64,000 nt of DNA from Hypomyces perniciosus (GCA_008477525.1 SPDT01000003.1:2108001-2172000); one strand, 5' to 3'; positions 26,597-39,173 are shown, counted from the first letter of the stretch. Notes: generated from the sequence alone by a model not told the origin. Program-made: numbers and translations.

Positions 26597-26608
26597 AGAT
26601 ATGGTCAT
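26597..26608. repeat. Target-site duplication of LINE copy 1, left
   Basis: AGATATGGTCAT here is repeated exactly at 32,516-32,527. The 12-bp length suits target-primed reverse transcription by a LINE. The T run directly after it (26,608-26,618) is the poly(A) tail of the minus-strand element. Confidence 0.92.
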
Positions 26609-29600
26609 TTTTTTTTTTATTACTATTTACGACCACTCTGTATCTAGGTACAACAGCCTCGTTTGGGCAACAGGTTAGTAGGAGCTAGGGGGCTAGACCC
26701 TGTTCGCTACGTTTCGCTTGACAAAGGAAAGTTTTAGTATATTCTCAGTCTATATCTTGCAGAGGGGGGCTATATAGGCTCGCCTCCTCTACCAGCTTCT
26801 GGAAAGCCTCGCTCCCTTTAGGTCCTAGTAGGTATATGACTAGTCTCTCGCCTCTCGGTATTTCGGGGAGGAAGCTCCTCATTATGCGGCATTCAGTAAA
26901 GTGCCCTGGCTCTTTAGGGGAGCTGTATCTGCAATAGGATTGCGTGTCGTGGCCAAAACAGTTATAGTAGCTTTAGAAGTCTCCATAACCAGACCTTTCT
27001 GCCAGCAGCCTGTGTAAAATAGGTCGGGGGAGTTTTAGTTCCGGGGGATTCGGCAGTGCTCCTAGGTCCTACGGTTAATAGCTTTCCGGGGCGTTTACCT
27101 CCCAGTATTTCTCCTAAAGGGTTCTTCTTTCCGCTTTTACTTAGCGCTTAATGTATGCTAGAGTGCTCCAGCTTTATGGGGGGAGGTTAAGGGCTATCCC
27201 TTCCTTTGCTAGTTTATCCGCCGTTTCATTGCCTTATATATCTTTATAGCCTAGCACCCAGGAAATAAATACTTTACAGGGGTATATCTCTTTTACTATA
27301 TATTAAAACCGCATAAACTCTTTTTATAATAAGGTTAAAGCTTCGCCTAGTAGGCCTTTAACTATTAATGTATTGTTAAGAAAGACGTGTATTTTGTTGA
27401 TTCTGGGGTTATTCTTTGCGAGTCCGGCTACTGTTTTAATTGCTTTAGCAGCTTTTATAGCTTCTGCGTTATAGACCTTTATATTGGCGAGTAGCCTGCA
27501 GTCTTTGTAGACTTTGGCTTTATAGTATACTGCTGCTCCCTATCCAGTCTTCCTATCAAGTTAGGAGCCGTCTAAATAAACTACTGCCATTAAAGCTGGC
27601 AGCGAGTCTATTAATTTAAAGTACTTCTATATAGCCACCTTTTTCCTAAGTGTTTTAAAGCTTAGGCCGGCTCTAATAAAATAGGGTTTATAGGCGAAGA
27701 GGGTAGGCTAGATAGACTTGCTGATAAGTCTGGCTGTCTTCTATAGGCGAGTTGCAGGGAGCTAGATATTCAGTCTGTCAATCCTGTCGGTCAGTAGATA
27801 AGAGCGGTCTAGACCCGCAAGTTAGGCGGCGTTTCTTAGTCTCGCCTAGGCGAGAACTGTAAATGCAGGCAGGATGCCGGACTTTTTGTGAAGCACTGGG
27901 ATAGGGGTGGTTTTCCAGACTAGTAGGATAGCATAGGCTGCAGTTTTAAAGGCTTTGTCTAGTTTTACTGCAAGGTTATTAACGCCTATACTTACTATCC
28001 TGCCAGGGTTATTCCTGGATTCTCTCTCTAAGCTGGGCCACTACGCCTCTATGCTATACAGGGCAACTAGTAGTATACAGGCCTTAGCCGCTATAGCCAC
28101 TATATTAAAGGGGGAGCCTTTTCAGGTCTTATTAAGGCTTTTTAGGAAGTTAGCTGTCTTTAAGGCCTTGCCCGCCTAGGCCTTTATATATTTTTTAAAT
28201 GACAGTTTAGGGTTAAGAATAACGCCAAGCTATTTTATATATTCTTCAGGGTTAACCTGTCTTTTTTCTAGTGTTATTGGGTGTTAAGGATTAGGTCTGC
28301 ATCTCTTATAAAAGTGGAGGAGTTTGGCTTTATCTAGAGTAAAGGAGATTGCATTTTCTTAACCTTACTAGACTGCCTAGTCTAGCTTATTCTATAGTAT
28401 TACTAAAGTGTAGCCTACGTAAAGGCCTATGGCTAGGAAGGCGACGTTATCTGCATAGCTAAAGCATTTATTGCTGGCCCATCCTATTCCCAGGAGCGGG
28501 GCAATATACAGCATAAACAAGATTAGTGAGAAGGGGGATCCCTAGGGAGTTCTACACTTAAGTTCGCTGCGGGGAAGGGTAATGCCGTCCCCTTTCTAGA
28601 CGGAGACCGTGCGGTCGCTTAGGAAGGACTCCACCTATCTAATAAGCTAATTTGGCCATCCCTATTCCTTAAGTCAGAGGGTTATGCAGTTCTTTATTAT
28701 AATATTAAAAGCTCCTGAGATATTAAGGGTGAGGATTAATGCCTCCTCTCCCTTAAAGAGTGCTAGTTTTACATCGTAAACGAGGCAGGCGAGGAGGTCT
28801 GTGGCGCTCCTTTTTGGCAAAGCTCCGAAATATTGTCTCGAGAGTACTCTATACTCGAGTGCATCTCTTGCGATCCTTTACGCTAATAGCCTCTCTAGGC
28901 CTTTACCTATACACGATAAGAGTAAGATCGGCCGCTAAGCTTTGTGCTTAAAGTAGTCCGCTTTATTTGGCTTAGGTATAAAGGTTACTTTGGCGTTTCG
29001 GAAAAGGGCTGGGTAGTATTTGATCTTTAGGCATCCTTTAAAGAGCTTATATATAAAGTTACCGACTGCCGGCTAGGCTATCTTAAGAAGTTTTACCGAG
29101 ATCCTATCTGCCCCAGGGGCAGTATTCCCTGCTTTAGTAATAGCTTTTATCATTTCTTCTTTACTTAATTCCTTATTCTAGGGGATATTTTTAAAGGGGC
29201 GGACCAGGTGGTCCCAGAGGGCATCGACATCCTCGGATACTTCCCTGCATTTAAGGAGCATCCTCTGCAGGAGGGTGGCTCTATCTATTAGGTCTATAAC
29301 CTAACAGTCCCCGTCTATTAAAGGTAGTGGTTAGAACCGGTCAATAGCCTTCCTCTACTTAGCTACCTAGAATATACCTTTGCCTAGTCTTACTGCAGCT
29401 ATAATTAAGTTTTAATAGGCTGCTTTTTTTTATAAGATAGTTATGCGCAAGGTTTTCTTAGCGGCTTTTCTTTCTTTAGATACATTAGCAGTCGCTATTA
29501 CTGCCCTTTATGCCTCTCTGCAGTTATAGTCCTACTATAGTGCGCTGTAGCTATTTTAATGCCTTCTCTTACTAGCCCCTATTATAGCAGTAATGAAGAG

Positions 29601-32515
29601 GTTTTATAAAGCCTAGGCCGCTCTATCTAAGTCCTCTTATATAATACTATTAAGGTTTAGGTCTAGCAGGCAGGATTTATAGCTATATATTAATTAGCTG
29701 AAGTCTAAAAGGGATTTAAACGGGATATAGAGTTTGCCTTTAATAGTTAGCGGGGCTATTAAGTCTGGCAGAGTAGTGATAAATGTAAAGTGGTCTAACC
29801 TTATATCCAGTTATCTGTCTACTACTGTCTAGGCAGCTGTATTGGTAAAGATTAAGTTAATTGTGTTGCTGTGATGGTTAGTCGGTATATTAACGAGAGA
29901 GGGAGAGAGACCCGCTCTTTCTGCCTATTCTTCTACCTGGTTTCCCGCAGTGTTAGTCCTGCTGCTAGGTTGCTAGGTCTAGTGTATTGTATTAAAGTCC
30001 CCTGCTATAATAGTTCTTAAGGGGGGGCGCCCCTACCTTTTAAGGATATCTATTATAACAGTTTTTGTTGCCTTGCAGTAAATGTTAATAATAGTATAGT
30101 CGCAAACCTATATTTAGTATATATTGCAGTCTTTAAATCCAATTGGTTATAGTTAAGTCGCTAGTAAATTAGGTAAGATCTTAATATATATAAGAACTGA
30201 AGGGGGGTCTTATATCTAGTTCTTTAAGGGGTTAAAGGTTCTATACCCTGGGTAGTTCTTTATTTATCTATATAGGGAGGTGCGGTCCCACTTTGCCTAT
30301 AGTTCTTATATTAAAATAACATTAAAGCTGCCCTTTTATATAAAGGAGAGTGCAGTATTATAGCATTCTAGTCTTTATTTTATGTTTACCTGTAGGACCT
30401 GAAGGCTGTGTTTTTGGCGGTTTGATTGCTGGGACGTGTTACTTATTTAGTGTCTATGTTAGTGTTGTTGTCGGCGACTTAAATGGCCGACTCTGGTAGG
30501 GACGGGGCGTCTGATAGGACGCAAATGGGGGACTTTGTCGAGACTTTTAGTACTGGCCGCGATAGGGCGGGAGTCTGGCTTGGATAGGGGTTTGCGGGGC
30601 CTATGGGTCAGGGTTTGAAGGAGCTCCTTGCTAGGGCGGAAAGGATTAACTTGCCTTCGCTATTATTTGCGGCGGGCCTCTTGTCCTGGCCTTAAGGGGC
30701 CGGGGTGGGGGTGCCCTTTATATATAGGTTTTATATTACTCCCGCGGCTTTTGCAAAGTGGGTATAGGTGTAGGTATCTTTATCCTGGGTCGTCTTTTAG
30801 AGGATTACTTTAGGTCTATTTATGCTGGTGTTTAGGTGTATTTTAATAAACTCGGTCATCTTAAGTTTCTAGATAGCCTAGAGTTAGTCTTTAGTAGGCC
30901 ATTTAATCCTGCCGTCTTTGCGTTTCGGATATGCCGCGCAGTTTAGCGCTGTGGATAAATGAGGTCTATTGCAGTTGGTATACTGCTTAGGGTTTATGCA
31001 CTCTCCGTGCAACAACCTGCCGCACTTCTTGCAGCGTTTTATACAGTTGCAAGCCCTGGGATTATAAAAGCCTAGGCAGCAGTCGCATTAAGTAATCTAT
31101 ACCTTTAAGATCAGCTGTTTCGCAGGGGCAGAGCATCCGAATAGTCTAAAGCCAGGTTTAACTTTATCCTTAAACGAGATAATCCAGTTTTAGGAGTTAA
31201 TGTTTTCCCTGTACTGTAATGGTTTATATCTGGCGGGGGGGGCGCTAGACTTAGCCTAGAGTTGCGCTTTTATAGCGATTAAGGGGTTAGTAAGGTAGGT
31301 CCTTTTAGTGTTAATAAAGTAATAGGGGACTTTTTATACTATAAAAGTTTATTAACTTTCCGCTTCCTCTAGTTTTATCCCTTCTTTAATGAATTCTGCT
31401 TTAAAGAAAAGGAGTTTATTGCAGGAATTTTAGTCTTTGGTTTAGATGGCAAAGCCTATATATACCTCTTATATATATATAATGTCTATATAGTTAAGTC
31501 TGCAGAACTTAATAATACTGTTTTTAGCCTTAACAGCAGTATTTTTTCTTTAAATATAGTTTAGGGGGACTTAAAGGAAAATCCTGTCGTTAAGGGCTTT
31601 AGAGCTAGCGTTTTTATTAGGGGTTTTCTTTAAGTTGTCTCTGATGTTTTTTATTATCTTTTCCTTTTATTTAATTATTGCAAGGGGGGGGGGATTTTAG
31701 TAGGTTATATGCCTCGCTTAACTGCCTCGGTATAGGATACTGTAAGGCCTTTGCCCGGCTTACTAGTAGGTGGGAGCGGGCTGTCTTTATCTAATAGGGT
31801 AGGGCTTATAGGGTTATATAGGCTAATAGGGGCTTGCTTCTTTGTGGCTTTAGGATATTAAGCATTGTTGTTATTAGTGCTTGATTTTTTAGGGGTTAGG
31901 ATACCCTTTAGGTTATAATATTAGGTAGCGGTGAAGTTAATAAGAGATTTCTGTAGAGCTTTTGCGATCTGTAAAGCGGCAGTTTTATAATATTTCCCTT
32001 TAAGTATAGCGAAATAGACGTTAATGGCTTTAAAGGTGCCTAGCAGTACTTCCCTACAGGCGTTCCTGATTTCCTCTTTTTTTGCACTGCTCTGCTAGGC
32101 GGCTATAAAAAGATATATCGAGGGGTTTGTGTAGACTGGCTGTTCCTTTAAGGCCGGGTTTAGGGGTTTCGTTACTAAAGTCGATTCTTAGGGCTTTAGC
32201 GTTTCTGAAGCGGACTTCTTTAATCGGGCGCTTTTTGGGTGTAATGGGCAGTGCGAACGGGTTTGCGATGCCTAGGAGAGCTAGGGTGGCCTCTCTCTAG
32301 TCTTAGGGGTTTGTTGCCAGCCTGGCAGCGGTAGTGATTTGGTTGGGTTAGGCGTCCGAGAGGATAGAGGCGGTTGCCATCTTGCTCAAGGGGCCCAGGA
32401 AGGGCGAGGGGGGAATTTAAGGGTGTTTTCTTGGTAGCTAGTCAAGAGGTGGTGATTTTTACTGTGAGTAGGCACCTAAAGGTAGGGGTACCTGTAGATG
32501 TAGGAGGGAAGCTTT
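26609..32515 (-). mobile_element. Complete Tad1-like LINE, copy 1, 5.9 kb, minus strand
   Basis: Element of 5,907 bp between perfect 12-bp target duplications, ending in a poly(A) tail. On the minus strand, from 5' to 3': ORF1 starts at ATG 32,380 (MATASILSDA) with Cys-rich zinc knuckles near 31,080-30,930; an AP endonuclease domain (AGDFNTIH near 30,010-29,985; LDHFTLI near 29,800); reverse transcriptase (GSPFSLILFMLYIAPLL and SYADN near 28,530-28,440, the usual YADD catalytic box changed in the last residue); RNase H (VYNAEAIKAAKA near 27,470; WVLGYKDI then GNETADKLAKEG near 27,260-27,210). Endonuclease plus RNase H plus knuckles places it in the Tad1/I-like fungal LINEs. ORFs are broken by TAG/TAA where CAG, CAA or TGG would stand, so it is dead, but much less mutated than copies 2 and 3. 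Open plus-strand frames inside it are shadows. Confidence 0.9.
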
Positions 32516-32527
32516 AGATATGGTCAT
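32516..32527. repeat. Target-site duplication of LINE copy 1, right
   Basis: AGATATGGTCAT, identical to 26,597-26,608. Together the two mark both ends of the insertion precisely and allow the empty site to be reconstructed on paper. Confidence 0.92.
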
Positions 32528-34784
32528 GTTAGCTGAGATTATTAATCATCCAGATGCTGAGCCAAAACCAGCTTATCAACTTCAAGGTGCCAGAGAAACC
32601 CATGTATAATTTCCGCCGCTGCTTATACAATGCTCCTACAAGCGGGATTGGCACATCCTTGGACGGCCTTCGGCTCCGCGTTTGCTGATAAATCGCCCGA
32701 GAGAAATGGGCAACGGTTAGAGCAATGGCTACTACCATAAAGCTCTAGAGACGCTCGGTCAGGATCCGAAAGCATTCTAAATATAAATAAGACCTTAGTT
32801 AACGAAAGTTATCTTTGGTAGCATAAAATGCTAAGTCGATTGACTTGCTTCCTGGCCTCCATCACATGTGCTCGTCTTGATATGAAATCACGAGAATGCA
32901 TAACGAGAGTGGAAACAATTGATAATTGCGGGGTACTATTCTACCTAAAGTGTGGATGAAATGGCAGCAGATCGTGAAGAGGACAATGAAGAGGATTCGG
33001 AAACGAAAAGGAGAAAAAACTTTTAAAGATAACGATTAAGAGGCGCAAGGTAAAGTAGTGAGTGATTGGAAAATAAGAAGAAATCAAATTAAAGAGGGAA
33101 TGATAGGAAATAATGTGTGGCATCTAAGACAAGAAACCATACCCACGCCTTTAACGTTAAGGATAGTTCAGTATCTGAATCCCGAAGACTCAATACTCAA
33201 GCATAGTACTCTGAAGAGCACAGGCTGTACAGTTATGGATTCTGTAATCGGTCGTTGCGTGAAATATACCGGCTCTTTATTAACACGGAGAAGAGTGACA
33301 CGGGTTGCCTCTAGGCAACCACGCCACCTGGAAGTGATCGTAATCTTATATGACCAAGTTCGACTCCAAAAGACCATTTGCCAGTATACGAATATAGGTG
33401 TCGTACAACCTTCCCTAGCATGGCCGAGGGCTCAGGAGACAACCAATAACGCACCATCAACTCGCCGAACCTTCCAAATGTAGGGGTCGGGAATTTGCAG
33501 TCAAGGTTATGTGTAAATGGCCGGTGTTAACGTTCGATTGGAATAAAAATATATTAATATGGCAGTAGAAGAAGCCTAACGAATTCTTCGAGCAGTTATA
33601 GGTGTCAAATGCAATATAACTTGCACCATCAGCTAAAATTGCAGAGGTGTACACTTCACTTTTGTTGGCTTGGTATAACGGTCTGATAATAGGTTTCGCA
33701 GCGTTTTTTATCACTGGGAACATAGGGTCGGTAACAAAGCCAGCTCACACAAGTTCAGCCCAGTGGTCAGGAACGCCGGCGAGACAATAACGGGAAACGG
33801 TTCGAAGCCTCTTCGAGACAAATTGCGATATTCACTGCAGTTTGTCAGCAACCTGGACGAATTCAAGGGGCACAGGACGTAGAAAATGCCATTCAGGAAT
33901 TGGCAAGGGTCGCACGCAGCGACAGCTCCGCTACGGCTACTGCATAGCAGACCTTACTGATTTCCTAAACTCTTGGGTTGTTGGTGATGATGATGAAAGG
34001 TAAGGGGGAGGAGACGGACCTCTACTCCAACTGGAGGTGGTCCACTTGGCAACCAGCGAGCCTAACCCAAAATCCGAACAGGATATTAGCCGGCAGTGAA
34101 TCAGACGAAAATAACACAACGCTGATATTTCCTCGATTCCTGGTGAGACTGGCCATGCAACCACCCCTTGCGATGGAGCCCCCACAATAGCCCATGGGTG
34201 AGGTCATTGGATTGCCGAGATGAGATATGACTATTTAAAGGCAGCGACTGGTGGAAGATATTGAAGGATTGCCATGCGGTTGAGATCTACTAGAATCAAA
34301 CGGTCAAAGGGTTAGATAGATGACAGATTATGTCCTGAATGGCCTTTAGCGGCTGAGCACCCCCCAACTTTTTCTTGTCTCTTTATTTTTAAGCATAGTC
34401 ATGCAGCTAGCTAGCCTGATAACTATTACATAATATGGGGCAAAGCGGACTCATGATTCCGACGGTTTCGGGTAGGAAAATACTGGTCGGTTGCGAAGGA
34501 TTTAGTCCGCGGAGCTGATTTGCCACGGTATAAGGCATGGGAAATTACGCTTTGCGAGTGTCTTGATAAAAGCGTGGAGGAGAATTTTTTTCCGATAGGG
34601 GTCATAGCCTTTTTCATTAAATAGGGGATAAGAAATGACGTCGGCAAAGAACCGCAACGAGCATAAGATAAGGTAAGGTAGTGAAGCATCTGGAGATGCA
34701 GGGGAAATGCCCTCTGTAGAGCTTGACCAGAAGTTAGTTTAATAGTCCTAACTATTCATCGTGCTAAGCAATAACCAGTAGAGT
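32528..34784. other. Spacer without recognisable gene
   Basis: Frames up to 141 codons exist (plus 33,058-33,483; minus 32,738-32,529) but none carries a known motif, and they lack convincing introns or context. The minus frame ending at 32,529 starts with a plausible hydrophobic N-terminus (MVVAIALTVAHFSRAIYQQT) and stops only two bases before the LINE target site; it could be a fragment of a host gene, without proof. Confidence 0.4.
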
Positions 34785-34872
34785 GGCCAAATGGTCTAGT
34801 GGTATGATTCTTGCTTTGGGAGTTCAAAAGCTCAACTGCAAGAGGTCCCGTGTTCAATCCACGGTTTGGCCC
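34785..34872 (+). tRNA. tRNA-Pro (anticodon TGG) with intron
   Basis: Acceptor stem GGCCAAA (34,785-34,791) pairs with TTTGGCC (34,865-34,871), discriminator C. The D arm carries the A box TGGTCTAGTGGT. The anticodon arm pairs CTTGC with GCAAG around the loop TTTGGG, giving anticodon TGG at loop positions 34-36. After position 37 comes a 16-nt intron (AGTTCAAAAGCTCAAC), the canonical tRNA intron place. The T arm CCGTG-TTCAATC-CACGG is perfect and is the B box. Pol III terminator T runs follow at once. It decodes CCA (and by wobble other CCN) codons. Confidence 0.93.
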
Positions 34873-34893
34873 TTTCTTTTTGATTTTTATTGT
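34873..34893 (+). terminator. RNA polymerase III terminator of tRNA-Pro
   Basis: TTTCTTTTTGATTTTTATTG begins one base after the tRNA discriminator; the five-T runs are sufficient as pol III terminators. Confidence 0.85.
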
Positions 34894-35068
34894 TTCTTTC
34901 TAATTCATCTAATACTACAAAATGTTCTCATAAATGTTGAGATTTTTGCTTGTGGTGGAATTCCTCAGGATTCTATTTTCTATTGCTGGTTAATACACTG
35001 CGTTATCCCAGACATTTTTAGATTTTACTCCTCGTCCAACCGGTCGTTTATGTATTATTATCTTCGGG

Positions 35069-35365
35069 GTTACCGCTAGTATTAGTCCGAGTCCTCCGTA
35101 GTAGTAGTACTAATACTAAATGGACTTCGCCTTTTAGCCTTTTAAACCTCTAACCCACCACAATACCCAGCCAAGGAACGACTTTATAGGGGATTCCTAT
35201 AGGGAGTTATTAATAGTGATATAGGTTAAAAACCTAAATGTACCTAGCTAGCCACTACTTTTACATAAGTGGCCCGGGTATTGGGGATAGCTCAGAGATT
35301 TTAAAGCCAACTAAAACGCAAAGTCCTTTTATAATAACCTCTAAGGATCACAAATAGGTCATTTT
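35069..35365. mobile_element. Degraded MITE related to the pogo element
   Basis: At 35,115-35,136 the sequence CTAAATGGACTTCGCCTTTTAG and at about 35,318-35,338, inverted, ACTAAAACGCAAAGTCCTTTT match the sub-terminal hairpin (AACTAAAAGG, ACTTCG, CCTTTTAGTT) of the pogo TIRs at 47,370 and 50,024. Inward, AATACCC motifs face each other. About 300 bp long, no coding capacity; ends approximate and target duplication not resolved. Confidence 0.5.
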
Positions 35366-36631
35366 TACTCTTAATCTGTACTCTATGCCTTAAGCTAAAA
35401 AAGACTTGCTCAGCCTAACGGGGCGATTGACTTCCGTTCGGAGTTGCTTTTGTTGTATCGGCGTTAACTTCTTAGCAAAGATTTTATACCAGGCAACAGA
35501 AATACCAGTGGCATTTCCCAGCCAATACCATTTCCAGTTGATAGCAAGATGGAAGCATAAAAGTAAAAACCAAAGATTTCTTAGCTTTTGGTGGTGACCC
35601 CTACCTTACGGCAAATAGGCACTTGAATCCCCGTGTCCTTACTCGTACGTGTACTCCGCACTTCGTATATTACCGTATCTGCTCCGTGCAATCCGTTGAT
35701 TCGACTTCCAGCCAATCGGTTTTCCAACGAGTCAGCGACTGAACGGGGTCGGAACCAGCTACAGAGTACTACGAGTAGTAATAATAAATGCATCGGTGGC
35801 TTTGCAATGTCACAGATGCAAAAGTTGCTAATCTGATTCGCGATAATGCATTAGTGCCCAAGATTATTGTGCCTAGGATTTTGATACGAGATAGGCCGGA
35901 GAAAAGTCACGACACCATGGATTCCAATTTAAAAAGCAACTATTAATGGTAGTCTAATAGTCTGTTAAATAATAGTACTTTACTCAAAAGGGAGGCCTAT
36001 CGGGTTTGCGGAGGCACTAAGGAAGCACGCGGGCCTTGACTACTTACTACTCGTAATGGGCTCCGCAGTTATGCGAAATATACGGAGTACGGAGTGCCGT
36101 TAGAAGGTGTCCAGCAAAGCCCATACTTTAGGTGTTAGGCATCTACTAGGAGGATTGTAGTCTGCTGATAAAGACTGTCAGACCAAAATCCAGTAAAATG
36201 TGAGCCCACACTGTGCGTGTGGATAAGTGACCTCATATGCTATGCGACAGACTGCTTGTATTCGATCTTATGTTTGTCAGGTGGTGGTATTTATAGATAG
36301 ATTCTTCTTTCCCTCTTGCTCTTGCTTTTTCTTAGCCACGGGATCCTGACGTTCCGGTTGGAAATTGATGTTAACCTCTTCTTCTATATTTAGAGAGATA
36401 TAGTAAACGTTTTGGACGGGATCTAATTAGACTTATAACTATACTTGCATGCTTGGCACTCACTAACTGATGGCTTGCTACCAAGCGCGTGTCATAGGGC
36501 TCTGTTGTGGATCTATTCCTCGTGCTCTCCGCGCCGACGGTACCTAGTTGGGCTGTCAAGATGGCCTGCAGCTAGACACGAGAGCGATGCTAACAATACA
36601 TCGAAATTGCCATGGCGGAGGCTACTAGCAG

Positions 36632-36798
36632 GTATAAGTATGATGAGGATCCTCAAGTAATGCCCATGTCCTCCCCATCAATACACCCTCAACGATCAAC
36701 AATCAACAATCAACACAACATTTCATCACGCAACTCACAATCAAACTCTCTACACACTAAATACACAAACACACTTCCAACACACTCTTCTATCCAAA
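36632..36798 (+). promoter_or_regulatory. TATA box and 5' leader of the small secreted protein gene
   Basis: GGTATAAGTATG at about 36,631 is a TATA-like box 165 bases before the start codon, followed by a C/A-rich leader with repeated ATCAACAATCAACA and CACAAACACAC, typical of well-expressed fungal genes. The start context is CAAAATGA, a good fungal initiation context. Confidence 0.6.
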
Positions 36799-37233
36799 AT
36801 GAAGTCCAGCATCCTGTCATCTGCCGCTATCGCTCTTGCGACCACTGCCTCCTTCGCCTCTGCGCAAGCCCTTGGCAACATCGAGTGCTTCAACGGACAA
36901 CCAAACACAATTCAAGTAACGGACATTTCAGGCCTCATCAACAGCCTCCAAACCCAAACGAGCATCGGCGACGTCACGGATCCTGTCGATCTACGATCCC
37001 TTTTCACGTTGGGCAAAACCTCGGCGGTTGATTTCTTTTTGGGCTCGGTCTCGCTTCACGTCAGCAACGGACAGCCTTTTATGTCTACACACGTCACTTT
37101 CGCATCTGTCGCTGGCGCCTTGCAGGACCTCATGAGAGTCTGCTGCGGCAGCTTCTCCTCTTGCATCGGCGGATCGACTGGCGTGGCTGGTGATACTGGT
37201 CTGTTTGTGAGCGTCAAGATGACCCCTCGGTAG
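36799..37233 (+). CDS. Small secreted protein, 144 aa, four cysteines, function unknown
   Basis: Single exon. Residues 1-22 are a clear signal peptide (MKSSILSSAAIALATTASFA then SAQ), probably cleaved after Ala. The mature part begins near ALGNIECFNGQ and contains four Cys: one near the N-terminus (IEC), a pair and a single near the C-terminus (VCCGSFSSCIGG), consistent with two disulphides. It is not a hydrophobin (eight Cys needed) and I do not recognise the family. The C-terminal GVAGDTGLFVSVK is followed by a short basic tail. Size, Cys and secretion fit a cell-wall or effector-like protein; that is inference. Its promoter looks intact. Confidence 0.8.
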   Translation: MKSSILSSAAIALATTASFASAQALGNIECFNGQPNTIQVTDISGLINSLQTQTSIGDVTDPVDLRSLFTLGKTSAVDFFLGSVSLHVSNGQPFMSTHVTFASVAGALQDLMRVCCGSFSSCIGGSTGVAGDTGLFVSVKMTPR

Positions 37234-39170
37234 GAGGTCAATGCATTTCATACTCTAGGGATGTGGTTTGGGCATATGGAAATGATTTGGATGATACAAT
37301 TAGCGCATATAACTTTAGATTTTTTGATACGCAAGGAATGTCACTTATTATAACTTCACCTAGCTAATTTGTTGCCTCGTGATACTTGGGACTCCGGGCG
37401 TGAAAATCCTTCGAAGTTTCAATGATGCAGTGTGCACCTATAATTTCTTCCTTAGCGCCAACTTTCTTTATACTATGCCACCAATAGTTAAAGGCGTGTA
37501 CCTTGATCTTCACTTTGCTACTAATATTCTATTCGTATGTTCAAGGTTTACTCGCCGGGTCGACTAGTTGGCCCGAGTGTCCGTTGGAGCAAACGGGCGC
37601 TTAGAGAATAATCAGATCACCTGGTCAGCTTCCCACGTATAATAAAGAGATAAAAAGCAAAAACTATGAGGACCATCCAACAGGAAAGTGGCTTAGGAAG
37701 CCGTGTTGTTAAGGGTTTTGATTAAGACTGGTCTCCTCGATGTCTTGCAGATTTGCTGCTGTGGGAAAGGTGGTGAATATACCGATGCCTAGAGTGACTT
37801 TTCTACTCCATATACTAAATTTGACTGTTTCCCCCGATATGTCATCCCCATCCAAGGTTTGCTATTGGCTACTACTCCCATCTAATCCCAAATTGTCTGA
37901 GTGTGCCAAGTCCATGGGGCCCCGAAACCATCCTTGAATCTCTCAAACGGCCATTTAAGCCACGCGACGTCCTGCATTTCCTGATGGCCTGACCTACGGA
38001 GTATAACGCCCTCACTCAAGATTTACCAACATGTACGGAGTAATACCTGGGGGGGGGGGGAATAGACTCTGTAGACAGAGTAGATACGAGCTCATAAGAT
38101 TTTAAGGCCGATTACGGAGTAGAGAAAGCAGATCTCGAGATGTCGTACTTTCTTTTGCCTCACGCCCTAGATTCTGCATGTGATTTGCAAATTCGGTTGG
38201 AACTATTTCCAGACTGTGAGAATACCATTATCTATTATATTTCGATCTTATTGTGTGTCTACTATTGCTGGTTAGTCAAGATGAGAGCCACTCTGTCGCT
38301 CCCGCAAACCGGTAAATCGGCAAATCGGTATTGGCTTCACAAGTTGATCGCCTCACGAGTCATGGTACAGTGCCACGCAAAAAGTTTCGGTAAATTTTCT
38401 ACTCCGTATAGAGTTGCCTTAGAAAAGTTACCGAACCTTTCTTCTCCCCACTGTAGCAATGGTATGTTTAGAAGCACTAGCATGTCCCTACGAAGCAGAG
38501 AGTTAGAAGTAGTTTGTATTTATAATCGGGTTTGTAAGTACCACCCATCTGCTGAACATGGTGGCCTAAATGCCCTCAGAATTCATCCATGTCGAGTACT
38601 GGTGTATTAGTTAGATCTGCTGAGGCCCACCTCTCGTTACAAAATGGGTATTTATTCACTCGGGGATATGGATGTTATAGGTTGTCTGGATTGTTCGATA
38701 GTGGGTACAGCCTAATTGGCAGATAAGTTACGACTATGTCGCTGGTGGATATGACGACATTCCAGTGCTTCGGCGGAGTTGAATATATGCCGATATTTAA
38801 GACAATGTCAGGGGATTCGGTGCATGTTTGAATCAAGCATCTTGTGCGCATAGCTATCCAGTCCGCATCATGGGAATGTGCAAATGTAGGGTTCGGGGTC
38901 ATGGAGAATATGCTTCCTGTGAGAAAAGTTCGACGACACATCTCTCATATAAGTTTGTCTGTCCCAAATCCATTTCACATCCTTGCCTCTAGGCTTCACA
39001 GGCTCGTTGACGCTTGTCTTTTGGAGCAAACTTCCACAGTTCCGTTTTCACGTTTCCCTGTAGCAATATGTGTCACTCACGCAACGTCGTACGAACATTA
39101 AGCAACAACTTTCTGATTATAAATTTACCAGCTTAAGCCGAACCAATCGGGGTATCACAGCAAAAGCCTT
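37234..39170. other. Spacer without recognisable gene
   Basis: The largest frame (plus 38,140-38,610, 156 codons) has no recognisable motif, no intron signals and codon use unlike its neighbours; I do not call it. The stretch includes a 13-base G run at about 38,050-38,062 and four copies of TACGGAGTA/TACTCCGTA between 37,995 and 38,408. Confidence 0.5.
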
Positions 39171-39173
39171 TAC

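Noticed and set aside
27955..30813. Plus-strand frames inside 26.6-32.5 kb
   Set aside because: The element's proteins are on the minus strand (endonuclease, RT, RNase H motifs); plus frames have no matches.
33058..33483. 141-codon plus-strand frame
   Set aside because: Low-complexity start, no recognisable motif, and an equally open frame on the other strand.
36799..37233. Possibility that the small secreted protein is a hydrophobin
   Set aside because: Only four cysteines; hydrophobins need eight in a fixed pattern with two CC pairs.
38140..38610. 156-codon plus-strand frame
   Set aside because: No family motif, no signal peptide or splice context, and repeats of TACGGAGTA overlap its ends; it looks like chance openness.
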